From an uncultured Erwinia sp. (GTDB lineage: Bacteria > Pseudomonadota > Gammaproteobacteria > Enterobacterales > Enterobacteriaceae), in NCBI GenBank assembly GCA_946221915.1, contig CAMIKG010000018.1, positions 1 to 64,000 of the forward strand: DNA of 64,000 nt. Direction: 5' to 3'. Below the pieces are notes generated by a model. The model did not search any database. It saw nothing but the letters and a program-made list of their open reading frames with translations, and was not told the origin of the DNA. The translations under genes and the position numbers were made by a program. This document shows positions 42,024 to 50,552 of this stretch, piece after piece. Each line of letters starts with the position of its first letter. The stretch's first letter is position 1.

Positions 42024-42584
42024 TCAGGCAACGTTGCTTCTGATAGCATCTATCAGGCGGGCAGCATGTTCACGAGCTGAATGTCTCTGGGCAGCTCTTT
42101 TTTCTTCATCTTCCCGGCCTGCGTAACTCACACCATTAGTATAAATGGCACCCGCATACTCAAGATTGCACAGCGCTGCTGTTGTCTCAAACTGGGACAG
42201 ATACTCTTCAATTGCGTGGCCAAAGAAACCCGCCGCGGTGTAGGCCACTTCCGGTGCTCCTGTCGTGAAAGAAAGCAGAAGCTTTTTACCGCCGAGTTTT
42301 GCCGTTGAGCCGTGGGCAAACCCGTGAACAAACACTTCATCCACCCATAATTTCATAATGCCGGGCAGTGAATACCATGAAAAAGGGAACTGCCAGATAA
42401 TCAGGTCAGCCTGTAATAACGCCTGCTGTTCGGCATTAATGTCAAACTGGTAAGTCGGATAAAGCTCATCGAGACGACGAATATTCACTTCCGGTAATGC
42501 TCTGGCAACCTCATCAAGAATAGTGGCATTAGCCAGAGAGCCAGTCAGATTAGGATGGCCTGAAACAATAAGAACGTTTTTCAT
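42024..42584 (-). CDS. Flavodoxin-fold NAD(P)H oxidoreductase (MdaB/KefF-like)
   Basis: 186 residues, Flavodoxin_2 family FMN or FAD quinone reductase. N-terminal VLIVSGHPNLTGSLAN is the phosphate-binding region, then IIWQFPFSWYSLPGIMKLWVDEVF with the family P-x-W-Y-S-x-P motif, and LLSFTTGAPE. It probably performs two-electron reduction of quinones or other electrophiles in the cytoplasm. Lies between the SDR and YciI genes on the minus strand. Confidence 0.88.
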   Translation of the reverse strand: MKNVLIVSGHPNLTGSLANATILDEVARALPEVNIRRLDELYPTYQFDINAEQQALLQADLIIWQFPFSWYSLPGIMKLWVDEVFVHGFAHGSTAKLGGKKLLLSFTTGAPEVAYTAAGFFGHAIEEYLSQFETTAALCNLEYAGAIYTNGVSYAGREDEEKRAAQRHSAREHAARLIDAIRSNVA

Positions 42585-42609
42585 TTAATTGTTACCTGTA
42601 ATTCGCTGA

Positions 42610-43356
42610 TTAAATACTAAATCCACCGTCCACGGCAATGTCAGAACCGGTGATAAAACACGCGTCATCTGATGCCAGATAGGCCACCGCAGAGGCAATA
42701 TCCTGCGGTAGTCCAAAACGCCCGAGCGGCACCAGTTGTGTGACACGCTCCCTGTGAGCCTGTGCGTCATCGTCTGACAGTTCTGTTTTCTCATAAATCG
42801 GTGTTTCAACCGGCCCGACAGCAACCGAATTAACCCGTATTCCGTCCTTTGCCAGTTCTTTTGCCCAGACGAAGGTCAGTGTCCTGAGGGCCGTCTTACT
42901 GGCACAGTAAACAGACATACCCGGTAGCGGGCGGCTGGCAACGGCAGAAGATATGTTGATGATGCAGCCCTTGCTTGCCTTCAGAAGTGGCAAAGCCTGA
43001 ACGCTGAGATCGACTACTGCCCGGACATTTATATTGAACACGTCATCGAATTCAGTCAGGGTCTGATCAGCGAGCGCCGTTACAGGCGCCATGCCAGCAT
43101 TATTGATGAGAATATCAAGGCGGCCGCAATTCCTGGTGATGTACTCCATAATACGAGCCACATCAGGAGGTTTACCTACGTCGGCCACAATTGTGGTGAT
43201 TTTATTATGTGCGGATGCAGCCCCGGCCAGGCTCGATTCAGACCGACCGGTGACGACGACATCTGCCCCCTCCCGGGCAAGCGTTAAGGCGATGCTGAGG
43301 CCTATTCCGGCCCCGCCGCCAGTAACCAGTGCCGTTTTTCCACTAAAGCGACGCAT
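42610..43356 (-). CDS. Short-chain dehydrogenase/reductase
   Basis: 248 residues, classical SDR: GGGAGIG at about 12-18, VTGR after strand two (NADP preference), NNAG near 85, SS near 138 and YCASK near 151-155, ending ITGSDIAVDGGFS. ATG 43356 is selected because the catalytic fold begins seven residues later; the frame to 43425 lies in the promoter region shared with the divergent LysR gene. First gene of a likely SDR/oxidoreductase/YciI operon. Confidence 0.9.
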   Translation of the reverse strand: MRRFSGKTALVTGGGAGIGLSIALTLAREGADVVVTGRSESSLAGAASAHNKITTIVADVGKPPDVARIMEYITRNCGRLDILINNAGMAPVTALADQTLTEFDDVFNINVRAVVDLSVQALPLLKASKGCIINISSAVASRPLPGMSVYCASKTALRTLTFVWAKELAKDGIRVNSVAVGPVETPIYEKTELSDDDAQAHRERVTQLVPLGRFGLPQDIASAVAYLASDDACFITGSDIAVDGGFSI

Positions 43357-43457
43357 GCAATGACTCTCTGTTATAGGGTGGATAGCCCAATATAGATAAT
43401 GCGGGAAAGAGCGAGTAGACTGCATTGGTCACCTAAACTATTAACCGGAAGTTAATA

Positions 43458-44399
43458 ATGGATAACTCAACTTACGGTCAGCTCACCATCTTCCACGTCA
43501 TCGCCCGTGAGGGGAGCATCTCTGCTGCAGCACGAAAGCTGAGCGTGACAACCCCTTCAGTCAGTAAGTCACTGCGGCTTCTTGAGGCTAAAACCGGAGT
43601 GCCGTTATTCACACGCACCACACGGAGAATCAGTCTTACTGAAGCAGGAAGGACCCTGTTACTGAAAACAAAAGATGCTATCGCCACGCTAGACCTGGCG
43701 ATGGAAGACACACAAAGTCTGGGTGAAATTCCTTCAGGGCCAGTGCGGATCACACTTTCTCGTTTTGCATACCAGCTCATCGTAAAACCCCGACTTGCCG
43801 AATTCTCTCTGGCCTATCCGGACATACAACTTGAGTTATCCATTAACGACGGAGCGGTCAGTCTGGTTGAAGAGGGCTTCGATCTGGGGGTTCGTTTCGG
43901 GGATACGGTCAGTGAAGGAATGGTTGTAAAAAAAATTCATCCGTCATTCAAAATGGGCCTTTACGCTTCGGAAGCCTATATCAGGCAATATGGTCTCCCT
44001 GAACAGCCTGGCGATCTCTCTGCCCATCGGCTAATCACCTACAGATTTACCACCTCGAATCGCCTTTCACCCTTAATGCTCATTGAAGAAGGTTTGTCCA
44101 TAACACCTGAGATCACGCCAGTGATGATATGTAACGATATTGACGCCGTATGCGATGCTGTCCGTGCTGGCATCGGTATCGGTCGTATATTTGAACCCCT
44201 GCATGCTCGTATGGTGGACGCGCGGGATTTTAGACCCATACTGCATAAATACTGGCCAACCTATCCGCCGGTTTATATTTACTATACGCAGAACACGCAA
44301 CGAGTGAAGCGAGTACAGGCAGTTATCGGCTTTTTTGACAGTGCCAAAAAGCCCGGGCAGGTATCATCGCCCAGCGATCAAATCTCGTCGGCTGAGTGA
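43458..44399 (+). CDS. LysR-family transcriptional regulator
   Basis: 313 residues, complete: winged helix at about 8-66 (IAREGSISAAARKLSVTTPSVSKSLRLLE), then effector domain with AYQLIVKPRLAEF and a C-terminus ending in a polar tail. It is divergent from the SDR-led operon with 101 bases between the starts, the usual geometry for a regulator of that operon. Confidence 0.88.
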   Translation: MDNSTYGQLTIFHVIAREGSISAAARKLSVTTPSVSKSLRLLEAKTGVPLFTRTTRRISLTEAGRTLLLKTKDAIATLDLAMEDTQSLGEIPSGPVRITLSRFAYQLIVKPRLAEFSLAYPDIQLELSINDGAVSLVEEGFDLGVRFGDTVSEGMVVKKIHPSFKMGLYASEAYIRQYGLPEQPGDLSAHRLITYRFTTSNRLSPLMLIEEGLSITPEITPVMICNDIDAVCDAVRAGIGIGRIFEPLHARMVDARDFRPILHKYWPTYPPVYIYYTQNTQRVKRVQAVIGFFDSAKKPGQVSSPSDQISSAE

Positions 44400-44511
44400 A
44401 CGTGACATTCAGTATCAAATCTGTCCGATAACCTTTTGATAGAAAAGATTCCTTGAAATACAAACATAGCATACCTGCCCTCCATTAATGGTTTGAACTG
44501 ATATGATTGAG

Positions 44512-44534
44512 GTCTGCTTATGCCAGGAGCGGAC
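44512..44534. repeat. Dispersed palindrome, copy 1
   Basis: GTCTGCT and AGCGGAC arms separated by nine bases, with the shared core TATGCCAGG. Same family as the copies at 45.5, 46.7, 46.8, 47.8 and 57.8 kb. Confidence 0.6.
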
Positions 44535-44562
44535 CTTCAAGTAAACATAGAAAACAGCACTA

Positions 44563-45102
44563 TCACAGGAGCTGTCCATAATACCAACGCTCTCCGGTGA
44601 ACCATTCATCACGATCCTCACTCCCATAGTATTCGTGTGTAATACCCAGTTCCTGCACATTAGCTGGAAGAATGAGTCCCCACTCAGCAGCCAGGCTGCG
44701 CTCTTTAATCAAAGCGGAGGCACCATTTTCAGAACGGCCTTCAGTAATAAAGCCTTGGTAATAGTCTTCTGAACGATAGAGACAGATTTCGCTTGTAAAC
44801 ATATCCGGAAGGCAAATAACCGCAGTAATTCGGGGACTGTAATTCATACCAGCAGTTGCCGTTATAAGATTTGAACAAGCATTAATCATGGCCTGCGCGC
44901 AATCTGCTTTAGTTTTAAGCGTGCTGTACTTTCCCTGAACAAGATTAATCTCTACCGGGATTTTGAAATTCCAGTAATGCTCATCCTCTGAAAACACGCT
45001 TCGTTGAGGGTTATGAAAAGTACCAGCCCAACGGTTAAGAGCTTTCAAGCGGCGTGGAATATTTCTGACTTTGGTTCGATGATCTCTGTTAAGCCGTCTG
45101 CT
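44563..45102 (-). CDS. DUF3916-like hypothetical protein
   Basis: 179 residues from ATG 45102 (ATG 45123 possible). RRLKALNRWAGTF near the N-terminus, YWNFKIPVE, a VICLPDMFTSEICLYRS segment and EWGLILP look like the DUF3916 family as I remember it; the function is unknown. No signal or membrane segment. It stands alone in repeat-containing accessory DNA, with repeat copies on both sides. Confidence 0.6.
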   Translation of the reverse strand, partial: SRRLNRDHRTKVRNIPRRLKALNRWAGTFHNPQRSVFSEDEHYWNFKIPVEINLVQGKYSTLKTKADCAQAMINACSNLITATAGMNYSPRITAVICLPDMFTSEICLYRSEDYYQGFITEGRSENGASALIKERSLAAEWGLILPANVQELGITHEYYGSEDRDEWFTGERWYYGQLL

Positions 45103-45265
45103 CATGAGTATTATGATTTTCACCCTTTCAAATGATTTAGGCTGTGTACAGCTAATCGTTAAGCATTAATGTAACTCACCTTTCTTGATTTGAAACGCCT
45201 TATGGCCGCTTTTCGCTCATATGGGACAACCATAATCACATCTCCTAAACCAAAGGAGATTGAGC

Positions 45266-45421
45266 ATGACAATATCCCCCTGGAACAAGGGCCGTATCAT
45301 TGGCCAGAAACGACCTCTTCAGATCTCTCGTATCTGGGAAATCCTTATCAGACTTGAGCTGGAAGGAAAAGTACGCGATTTAGCTCTGTTTAACATGGCT
45401 CTGGACAGTAAACTTCGGTGA
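45266..45421 (+). pseudogene. Tyrosine recombinase/integrase, N-terminal fragment
   Basis: 51 codons beginning MTISPWNKGRIIGQKRPLQI and ending ALFNMALDSKLR before TGA. This matches the N-terminus of a widespread family of enterobacterial tyrosine recombinases whose full proteins continue past DSKLRGCDLV. AAAGGAGA stands seven bases before ATG, so the 5' end and translation signals are intact, but the catalytic domain is absent. A trace of a mobile element in the accessory region. Confidence 0.7.
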
Positions 45422-45460
45422 CCTGCCCCCCAATGATTAATGCAGTGCAGCGTTAACAAC

Positions 45461-45484
45461 GTCCGCTCCTGGCACACAGCGGAC
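45461..45484. repeat. Dispersed palindrome, copy 2
   Basis: GTCCGCT and AGCGGAC arms around CCTGGCACAC, just after the recombinase fragment. Closest to the apparent family consensus. Confidence 0.65.
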
Positions 45485-45594
45485 CGTTGCTTTGCATCGA
45501 ACTTTTAATCTCTTTTTTTCAGCAAATGGCCCTCCGCTTCACCTTTCACGCCAACACATCAGGTTGAACGGTTACCGTGATCATGATTCCGCAA

Positions 45595-46494
45595 TTACGT
45601 TTTTTTCTTTTTTAAAATTTTGCCCGCCAATTCTTCACCAATTTTACCTTTCATTGCTTTTAATATTTTTAAAAGAGTAAGCTCATTCTTGTAACGCGAC
45701 TTCCTTTTAACGTAAAACTCTTGATATTCATCAGGTGATATTTCTGACAGTAGATATCTTTTCATTAATTCAGTTGATTCAATTAATAAACCTTTGGCTT
45801 GTTCTTCATTTAAAGCAGGAAGCATTAAGAAGAATAAAGGTTTTAACCGCTCTGTTATTGCGATGAAACGTTTCAAATAATGCTGCGGAACACCTCTTAT
45901 TGCAAAATGCGGGGTCTGCTCTGATTCATTTAGAAAGTCAATTGCTTCACGCTTTGAAAAAAATAATGGTATTACATCTCTCCCGTTATGTTTTTGTGCA
46001 AACTTATAGTATGAACCTGAAACATTATCTTCCTCTCTTTCCATCAAAATCCAAAAAGGCTCACCGATCCAGTCTTTTGTAGGTAAAATTGAATTCATCA
46101 AGTAATCGGCAACCAATATGTTAAATTTTGGTAAATCTTCAGTTGTCAGCAAAGTAATACCATGTTTTTCTGCGTATTCTTTCGCGCCACTTTGGTAACC
46201 AGACTTACTGACTATAACCCCGATAATATTCCCAATATCTGTGATTTTGTTGCAAAATGGCATAATAGTTTCGCGATCAAGCGGACGATTGTGATATTTA
46301 CACTCTATCGCTACACGATGTATAAAGCCTGCATTTTCAAATTGGTAAAATACATCAATTTGATATTCCCCTTTTAATCCCTTAAGGAAAACGTTACGAC
46401 TAACTTCCACTCCATTATCTCGAGGGTTAAGCAAGGTCGAATAAACATATTGGGTATAACTTTCTAAATCATTCCAATTTTTAAGCATTGTCAT
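45595..46494 (-). CDS. Mrr-like restriction endonuclease domain protein
   Basis: 299 residues, AT-rich codons unlike the flanking DNA. The N-terminal 130 residues form a PD-(D/E)xK nuclease: Asp 47 in YQIDVFYQF and IECKYHN with Glu 64 and Lys 66, then VIVSKSGYQSGAKEYAEKHGITLLT, typical of Mrr-type domains. The C-terminal 170 residues are helical, ending in a run of lysines, with no recognised family. No methylase or ATPase accompanies it. It may be a stand-alone defence protein cutting modified or foreign DNA; function inferred. Confidence 0.75.
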   Translation of the reverse strand: MTMLKNWNDLESYTQYVYSTLLNPRDNGVEVSRNVFLKGLKGEYQIDVFYQFENAGFIHRVAIECKYHNRPLDRETIMPFCNKITDIGNIIGVIVSKSGYQSGAKEYAEKHGITLLTTEDLPKFNILVADYLMNSILPTKDWIGEPFWILMEREEDNVSGSYYKFAQKHNGRDVIPLFFSKREAIDFLNESEQTPHFAIRGVPQHYLKRFIAITERLKPLFFLMLPALNEEQAKGLLIESTELMKRYLLSEISPDEYQEFYVKRKSRYKNELTLLKILKAMKGKIGEELAGKILKKKKT

Positions 46495-46726
46495 CCCCCC
46501 CTAATAAAATCTTTCGAATAGAGTGCCTATTGTACTCCATTGGTATATGATTTTCTAATTATGGAAATCATACTATCATGCTTCCATCGAGGAATTTTAA
46601 GCTCCTTCGGAGTTATATCTTGCATAGACGGTAATAGTTTTTACCTCTCATAGTTTCAACCCTCATTTACTACATTGGATGCACCTATACTGACTTCGGC
46701 TTGCCTAAACTCTTTTCGTTAACAGC

Positions 46727-46750
46727 ATCCGCTTCTGGCACAAGGCGGGC
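46727..46750. repeat. Dispersed palindrome, degenerate copy 3
   Basis: ATCCGCT and GGCGGGC arms around TCTGGCACAA; arms have one mismatch each from the family but the core is conserved. Confidence 0.45.
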
Positions 46751-46767
46751 AGCCAACCGAGCCGTTC

Positions 46768-46790
46768 GTCTGCTGCGAGCGGAAGCGGAC
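46768..46790. repeat. Dispersed palindrome, copy 4
   Basis: GTCTGCT and AGCGGAC arms around GCGAGCGGA, 17 bases after copy 3 in the same orientation. Confidence 0.5.
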
Positions 46791-46935
46791 ATCACTGCTT
46801 TTGATAAGAGTGTGATGTTACAATGAATACTTATTAGCAAATAGAGTCATTAGCGGCGAGAGGACGTTACATGCCAGAAGACTGGCGCAAAAAACAAATG
46901 CAGCCAATCATCATTAGTTGCTTTAGAAAAAAGAT

Positions 46936-47520
46936 TCAGGGCAATGTATCATCCAGAAATTTCTGAAACGCGAACCCAGCATCGACCATTGCCACATACT
47001 CATCTTGGGTGAAGGTATAGGCCTGTCCCACTGTACCTAGACCGGTTTTATCAAAAAATGTTTGATCAGCAATTCCCATGTTATGGATGCAGATGTGCCT
47101 GATTTGAAATGCTGTATCAAGTTCGTCCACTGAGGGCTGAATTGAAGAAAAGTCGATGCCCGCATTAGTTAATGCAACAATTACATCACCAAAGCGTTGA
47201 TAGAAGCCTTTCTCTCTCCCTTTAATGGGGTAGCAATAATGTGTAAATATAGCCTTGAACATAAACTCCAGTTCAGAACAGAATGTTATAATACATAGTT
47301 GCATTAAACGATTATAATTGACTCCCCACATAGTTCTATAATCATACATATTTTGAACATGCGAAGGCCAACGCATCATAGATCGAAATGTCGGGTCAAT
47401 CATATATGCTTTGTCCTTATCCTCAGCCTGAACAGCAAACTGAAAAATAAGATTGTGACTTTCTCTCAGTTGAATAAAGTGTTTTTTGGTTAAAGCATTA
47501 TTGAAATCATAATCTTGCAT
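46936..47520 (-). CDS. HEPN-like protein (MAE_28990-type)
   Basis: 194 residues, mostly alpha-helical, AT-rich. FQIRHICIHNMG near 145 contains the R-x4-H motif of HEPN ribonucleases, preceded by a long helix (CIITFCSELEFMFKAIFTHYC), the arrangement of the RiboL-PSP/MAE_28990 HEPN group often found in toxin-antitoxin and defence loci. No antitoxin-like partner is evident next to it. GGAGG lies upstream of the ATG. HEPN assignment is by motif and helical pattern only. Confidence 0.6.
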   Translation of the reverse strand: MQDYDFNNALTKKHFIQLRESHNLIFQFAVQAEDKDKAYMIDPTFRSMMRWPSHVQNMYDYRTMWGVNYNRLMQLCIITFCSELEFMFKAIFTHYCYPIKGREKGFYQRFGDVIVALTNAGIDFSSIQPSVDELDTAFQIRHICIHNMGIADQTFFDKTGLGTVGQAYTFTQDEYVAMVDAGFAFQKFLDDTLP

Positions 47521-47983
47521 AGTTTTCCTCCTATATAAAACTAACTACGTAGAAATCGGCGTGCGCTGTTAAAACATTACATACATTCTCTAAAAATTGT
47601 GACCAGCTTCTCAAGTATTGTCTGATTAGTGAGGTACTAGGTAGCTAGAACTATGGTCAAGTCGGTGATCAATTTTCTGGGAGAAAGGGTCTATACCGCC
47701 TCTACAAGTTTTGAGAATACATTTGTTGCTACTGGAACCCCCTCCTGAGTGTTTTGCTGGAGCAACACAGCATGAGATTAAGTAATGTCCGCATCTGGCA
47801 GAGCGGACTTTCATGTTAGCCAGAAAATATCCTGCAAGATGCTTTTGCCCCTTCGTTCGCAGCGGCTCAGGAAGGACTCCCGCCTATTCCTAATAAATGA
47901 TGCAAAAAACTACGTGGTTCAGTTTTAACCGTATCCACCGCCCCCCCTGTCGCACTCAACTATCATCGTCATAAGAGTGATTA
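47521..47983. other. Gene-free gap with repeat copy 5
   Basis: 463 bases with no supported gene. It contains the HEPN-like gene's promoter and one palindromic repeat copy at 47787-47808. A 62-codon minus-strand frame at 47626-47814 begins inside the repeat and is rejected. Confidence 0.45.
47787..47808. repeat. Dispersed palindrome, copy 5
   Basis: GTCCGCA and AGCGGAC arms around TCTGGCAG; one arm mismatch. Confidence 0.55.
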
Positions 47984-48376
47984 CTACAACGTTCTTTCGA
48001 GTATCTGCTTTGCCTGAGTGTATTCGTAAGAAGTGATTTCAATCTTGTTGCTACTGGGATCGCTGAAGTAAACCGACATTGACACGTCATGGTCACTGAC
48101 GGTGAAGGGGATGTTTTTATCCGTTAAAGTCGTAATCAGCCCCAGCATCATCGCTGCCGCTACGCCAAAAGCCATTGTGTGCCCCGGGTGCTGGCCTTTC
48201 CTGAGAAAAAGAGAAAGTGATGCTCCATTATTTTTAATGACCAGCGGCCCGCCCTGTTCAAACCAGAAATACAGCGAGTTATCGCGGGAAAAACCAAGAA
48301 CCTCGTTATACCAGCGTTCCGCCTGCTCAATGTCATCGACATAAACATGGATGTGATCAATTTCAATTATTTTCAT
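47984..48376 (-). CDS. VOC-family (glyoxalase/bleomycin-resistance) protein
   Basis: 130 residues forming one vicinal-oxygen-chelate domain: IDHIHVYVDDIEQAERWYNEVLGF at 5-28, a metal-ligand-like His at 8, and SVYFSDPSSNKIEITSYE near the end with a terminal Glu ligand. Activity could be metal-dependent ring-opening, isomerisation or drug binding; not deducible. It is the last gene before the conjugation block and transcribed away from it. Confidence 0.82.
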   Translation of the reverse strand: MKIIEIDHIHVYVDDIEQAERWYNEVLGFSRDNSLYFWFEQGGPLVIKNNGASLSLFLRKGQHPGHTMAFGVAAAMMLGLITTLTDKNIPFTVSDHDVSMSVYFSDPSSNKIEITSYEYTQAKQILERTL

Positions 48377-48646
48377 GGTGGTGTGTCCTGACCTGCAGTT
48401 GCGGCAAGACTCTATGAAATGTATTCAACATACAACCCTGCCGGGCAGATAAGAGCACAACTTGTAACATCAGCGTTCTGCGATGCACCTCGTCACAGTT
48501 CTGTAAGGAGTCATAAGTCCATTCCATTCACCAAGTCCTGAAAACGAAAGCCAACAACTCTCCATTCTGCCGAACTGATTTCCAGATGAAATCTCCCTGA
48601 CAACACCCCATCCTGACCCCCTGTTCGGACTCAGTGAGGTCACGCC
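48377..48646. promoter_or_regulatory. Promoter region between VOC gene and conjugation block
   Basis: 270 bases between divergent genes. No repeat or recognisable site seen. In intact elements the genes for TIGR03747 and TraD-like proteins would occupy this side; none remain. Confidence 0.35.
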
Positions 48647-48958
48647 ATGAACATCAAGGTATTTCCCCTGCTACTCTTGCACCTTCCCACCCTTGCGTTT
48701 GCCGCCGGAACCACTGAGTCCGAACAACTCACTCACGCGCTCAGGCAGCTCAACCGTCTTGAAAACACGCTGGATCGCGCCGAACAAAGCGCGGATATAT
48801 CTCCGGTTGCCCGTTACTACTTCGACTACCGCCAGGCCCACCGGGATATCGCCAGCGTGCGCCGCGGCATTGAACATTACCTGATACCAGAACGCGCCCA
48901 GCCCAGAAGCGTGGCGGAACTGGTTACGCAATACCGCCGTGAGCGAACCACACCATGA
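48647..48958 (+). CDS. RAQPRD-family integrative conjugative element protein
   Basis: 103 residues with a cleavable signal peptide (hydrophobic 5-17, AFA at about 17-19) and a helical periplasmic domain. The family's namesake motif appears near the C-terminus as ERAQPRSVAEL. Function in the conjugation apparatus is unknown. Its stop overlaps the next start by four bases. Confidence 0.88.
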   Translation: MNIKVFPLLLLHLPTLAFAAGTTESEQLTHALRQLNRLENTLDRAEQSADISPVARYYFDYRQAHRDIASVRRGIEHYLIPERAQPRSVAELVTQYRRERTTP

Positions 48959-49188
48959 GTGACGCACAGATTAACGCCTTCCGCGCCGCAGGAATGATGG
49001 AACCCAGGGATCTCAGCCAGCTGATGCTGGCGCTGTTCTGCGCCGCATTTTTACTCTGGTGCAGCTGGGTGCTGGTCAGCGCCTGGCGCGGTGTCGTCAG
49101 TCGCCGCATAAGCTGGCGTGAACTCGGCGGCATCGCCGCGCGCACTTTCCTGCTGATGCTGACAAGCTTCTGGCTGGTGCTGAGTTAG
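48955..49188 (+). CDS. ICE membrane protein, TIGR03758/DUF3262 family
   Basis: 77 residues with two membrane helices at about 20-42 and 55-75. MSDAQINAFRAAGM at the start and a central LVSAWRGVVSRRISW fit the family. Likely a small pilin-like or inner-membrane part of the GI-type T4SS. Start overlaps the RAQPRD gene (ATGA). Confidence 0.82.
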   Translation: MSDAQINAFRAAGMMEPRDLSQLMLALFCAAFLLWCSWVLVSAWRGVVSRRISWRELGGIAARTFLLMLTSFWLVLS

Positions 49189-49193
49189 CCAGG

Positions 49194-49532
49194 ATGAAAC
49201 TGGTGCTGCCCGCCTTCCTCACCCTCCCCCTGCTCTGGCTTGTCGCCGGACTGGCCTGGGCTGACTTGCCGCGCATGGAAGATCCCTCGCGTGGCAAAGG
49301 ACGCAGCGCCATTGAGACGATTCGTAACTATGCCTACGACGTCGTGATACTGCTGGCTCTCGGTATCTGCGCGGCGGCGTTTCTGGTGGTCGCCAACAGC
49401 TGCATCGCCACCTATTCCGAGATCCACGAAGGCAGGAAACGCTGGAAAGACCTCGGCGCCGTGGCGGGTGTCGGAGTAATGCTGCTGGTGATCATTATCT
49501 GGCTGCTCACTCAGGCAACGGACATTTTGTGA
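49194..49532 (+). CDS. ICE membrane protein, TIGR03745/DUF2976 family
   Basis: 112 residues: signal peptide to about residue 23 (LAWA), then a pilin-like arrangement of two membrane helices around 50-70 and 90-110 separated by IHEGRKRWKDLG. In GI-type systems this is a TraA-type pilin candidate. Five bases after the previous gene, one base before the next. Confidence 0.83.
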   Translation: MKLVLPAFLTLPLLWLVAGLAWADLPRMEDPSRGKGRSAIETIRNYAYDVVILLALGICAAAFLVVANSCIATYSEIHEGRKRWKDLGAVAGVGVMLLVIIIWLLTQATDIL

Positions 49533-49533
49533 T

Positions 49534-49887
49534 ATGGCAACCATCGAGCTTCTCCCGGATCGCCTTAACCGCGAACCCACCGTGTATCGCGGCCTGACCA
49601 CCAGCGAGCTATTGCTGGCAGTACTCTCCGGGCTTATCGCGGGCTTAATCGCGGGCAGCGTGCTGGCCATCCTCACCGGAAGCTGGCCTGTGATCCCCAC
49701 CGCCATGCTGCTCTCCGCCGCCTTCTCCGTTCAGGCTGGCGGACGCTGGCTGGCACGTCTGAAACGCGGCCGCCCTGACTGCTGGCTATACCAGATGCTG
49801 GCTGCACAGCTGGCGCGGTATGGATTGGGTGAGCAGAGGCTGGTGCAGCACAGTGCTGTCTGGGTGATCCGCAGGAGCATGAAATGA
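49534..49887 (+). CDS. ICE protein, TIGR03750/DUF3487 family (TraL-like)
   Basis: 117 residues. ELLPDRLNREPTVYRGLT at the N-terminus is typical, followed by two membrane helices at about 27-65 and a basic cytoplasmic tail with RLKRGRPDCWLYQ. It corresponds in size and position to TraL/VirB3 proteins. Overlaps the next gene by four bases. Confidence 0.84.
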   Translation: MATIELLPDRLNREPTVYRGLTTSELLLAVLSGLIAGLIAGSVLAILTGSWPVIPTAMLLSAAFSVQAGGRWLARLKRGRPDCWLYQMLAAQLARYGLGEQRLVQHSAVWVIRRSMK

Positions 49888-50552
49888 GTCACTTCCGCCA
49901 TGCTCTGGCCGAACGCGACCATCATCTGCGAACCCTGAAAATCGCCGTGCTGGTGCAGTGTCTGATGATCTGCGGCCTGGGTTATGGCTGGTATTCCGCC
50001 CCTCAACGGCTGACGATTTATCTGCCGCCCGACCTGCGTACCGGCAGCACGCAGCCATGGTGGGAAATCCCGCCCGCCAGTGTGTATACCTTCAGTCTGT
50101 ATCTGTTCCAGCAGCTCAACCGCTGGCCCGCCAACGGCGAGGCGGATTATCAGCGCAATATCCACCGTCTGGGGGCGTATATCACCCCCTCCTGCCAGTC
50201 ATGGCTGAATAACGACTACCAGTTGCGTAAAGATCGCGGCGAACTGCGCGACCGGGTGCGCGGCATTTACGAAATCCCCGACCACGGCTTTGCCGATGTG
50301 GTTCATCTGCAAAACGGTGAGACGGGTCTCCGGGTGAAAGTGCTCAGCAGCGACAGCTGGGTGGTGATACTCGACATGGCCGTCGATGAGTATCTTCACA
50401 GCGAACCGGTGAAACGGACGCTGGTGCGTTATCCGCTCAAGGTGGTGCGCTTCGCCGTCGACCCGGAGAAAAATCCCTGGAGCCTGGCGCTGGACTGTTT
50501 TGCCAGCCCGCCGGAACATCTGGTCACAGGCACAGGACAGGCGTCATTATGA
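49884..50552 (+). CDS. ICE protein, TIGR03746/DUF2895 family (TraE/VirB8-like)
   Basis: 222 residues: cytoplasmic N-terminus with HALAERDHHLRTLK, one membrane helix at about 22-40, then a periplasmic VirB8-like domain with LYLFQQLNRWPANGEADYQ and GIYEIPDHGFADVV. Expected to be a core inner-membrane assembly factor of the T4SS. Start overlaps the preceding and its stop overlaps the following gene. Confidence 0.85.
   Translation: MSHFRHALAERDHHLRTLKIAVLVQCLMICGLGYGWYSAPQRLTIYLPPDLRTGSTQPWWEIPPASVYTFSLYLFQQLNRWPANGEADYQRNIHRLGAYITPSCQSWLNNDYQLRKDRGELRDRVRGIYEIPDHGFADVVHLQNGETGLRVKVLSSDSWVVILDMAVDEYLHSEPVKRTLVRYPLKVVRFAVDPEKNPWSLALDCFASPPEHLVTGTGQASL

Larger units (their letters stand above)
46495..46935. 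other. AT-rich gene-free gap with two repeat copies
   Basis: 441 bases between the Mrr-like and HEPN-like genes, both on the minus strand. It holds two copies of the dispersed palindrome and the promoter of the Mrr-like gene. A 31-codon plus-strand frame starting at 46871 is too weak to call. Confidence 0.45.
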
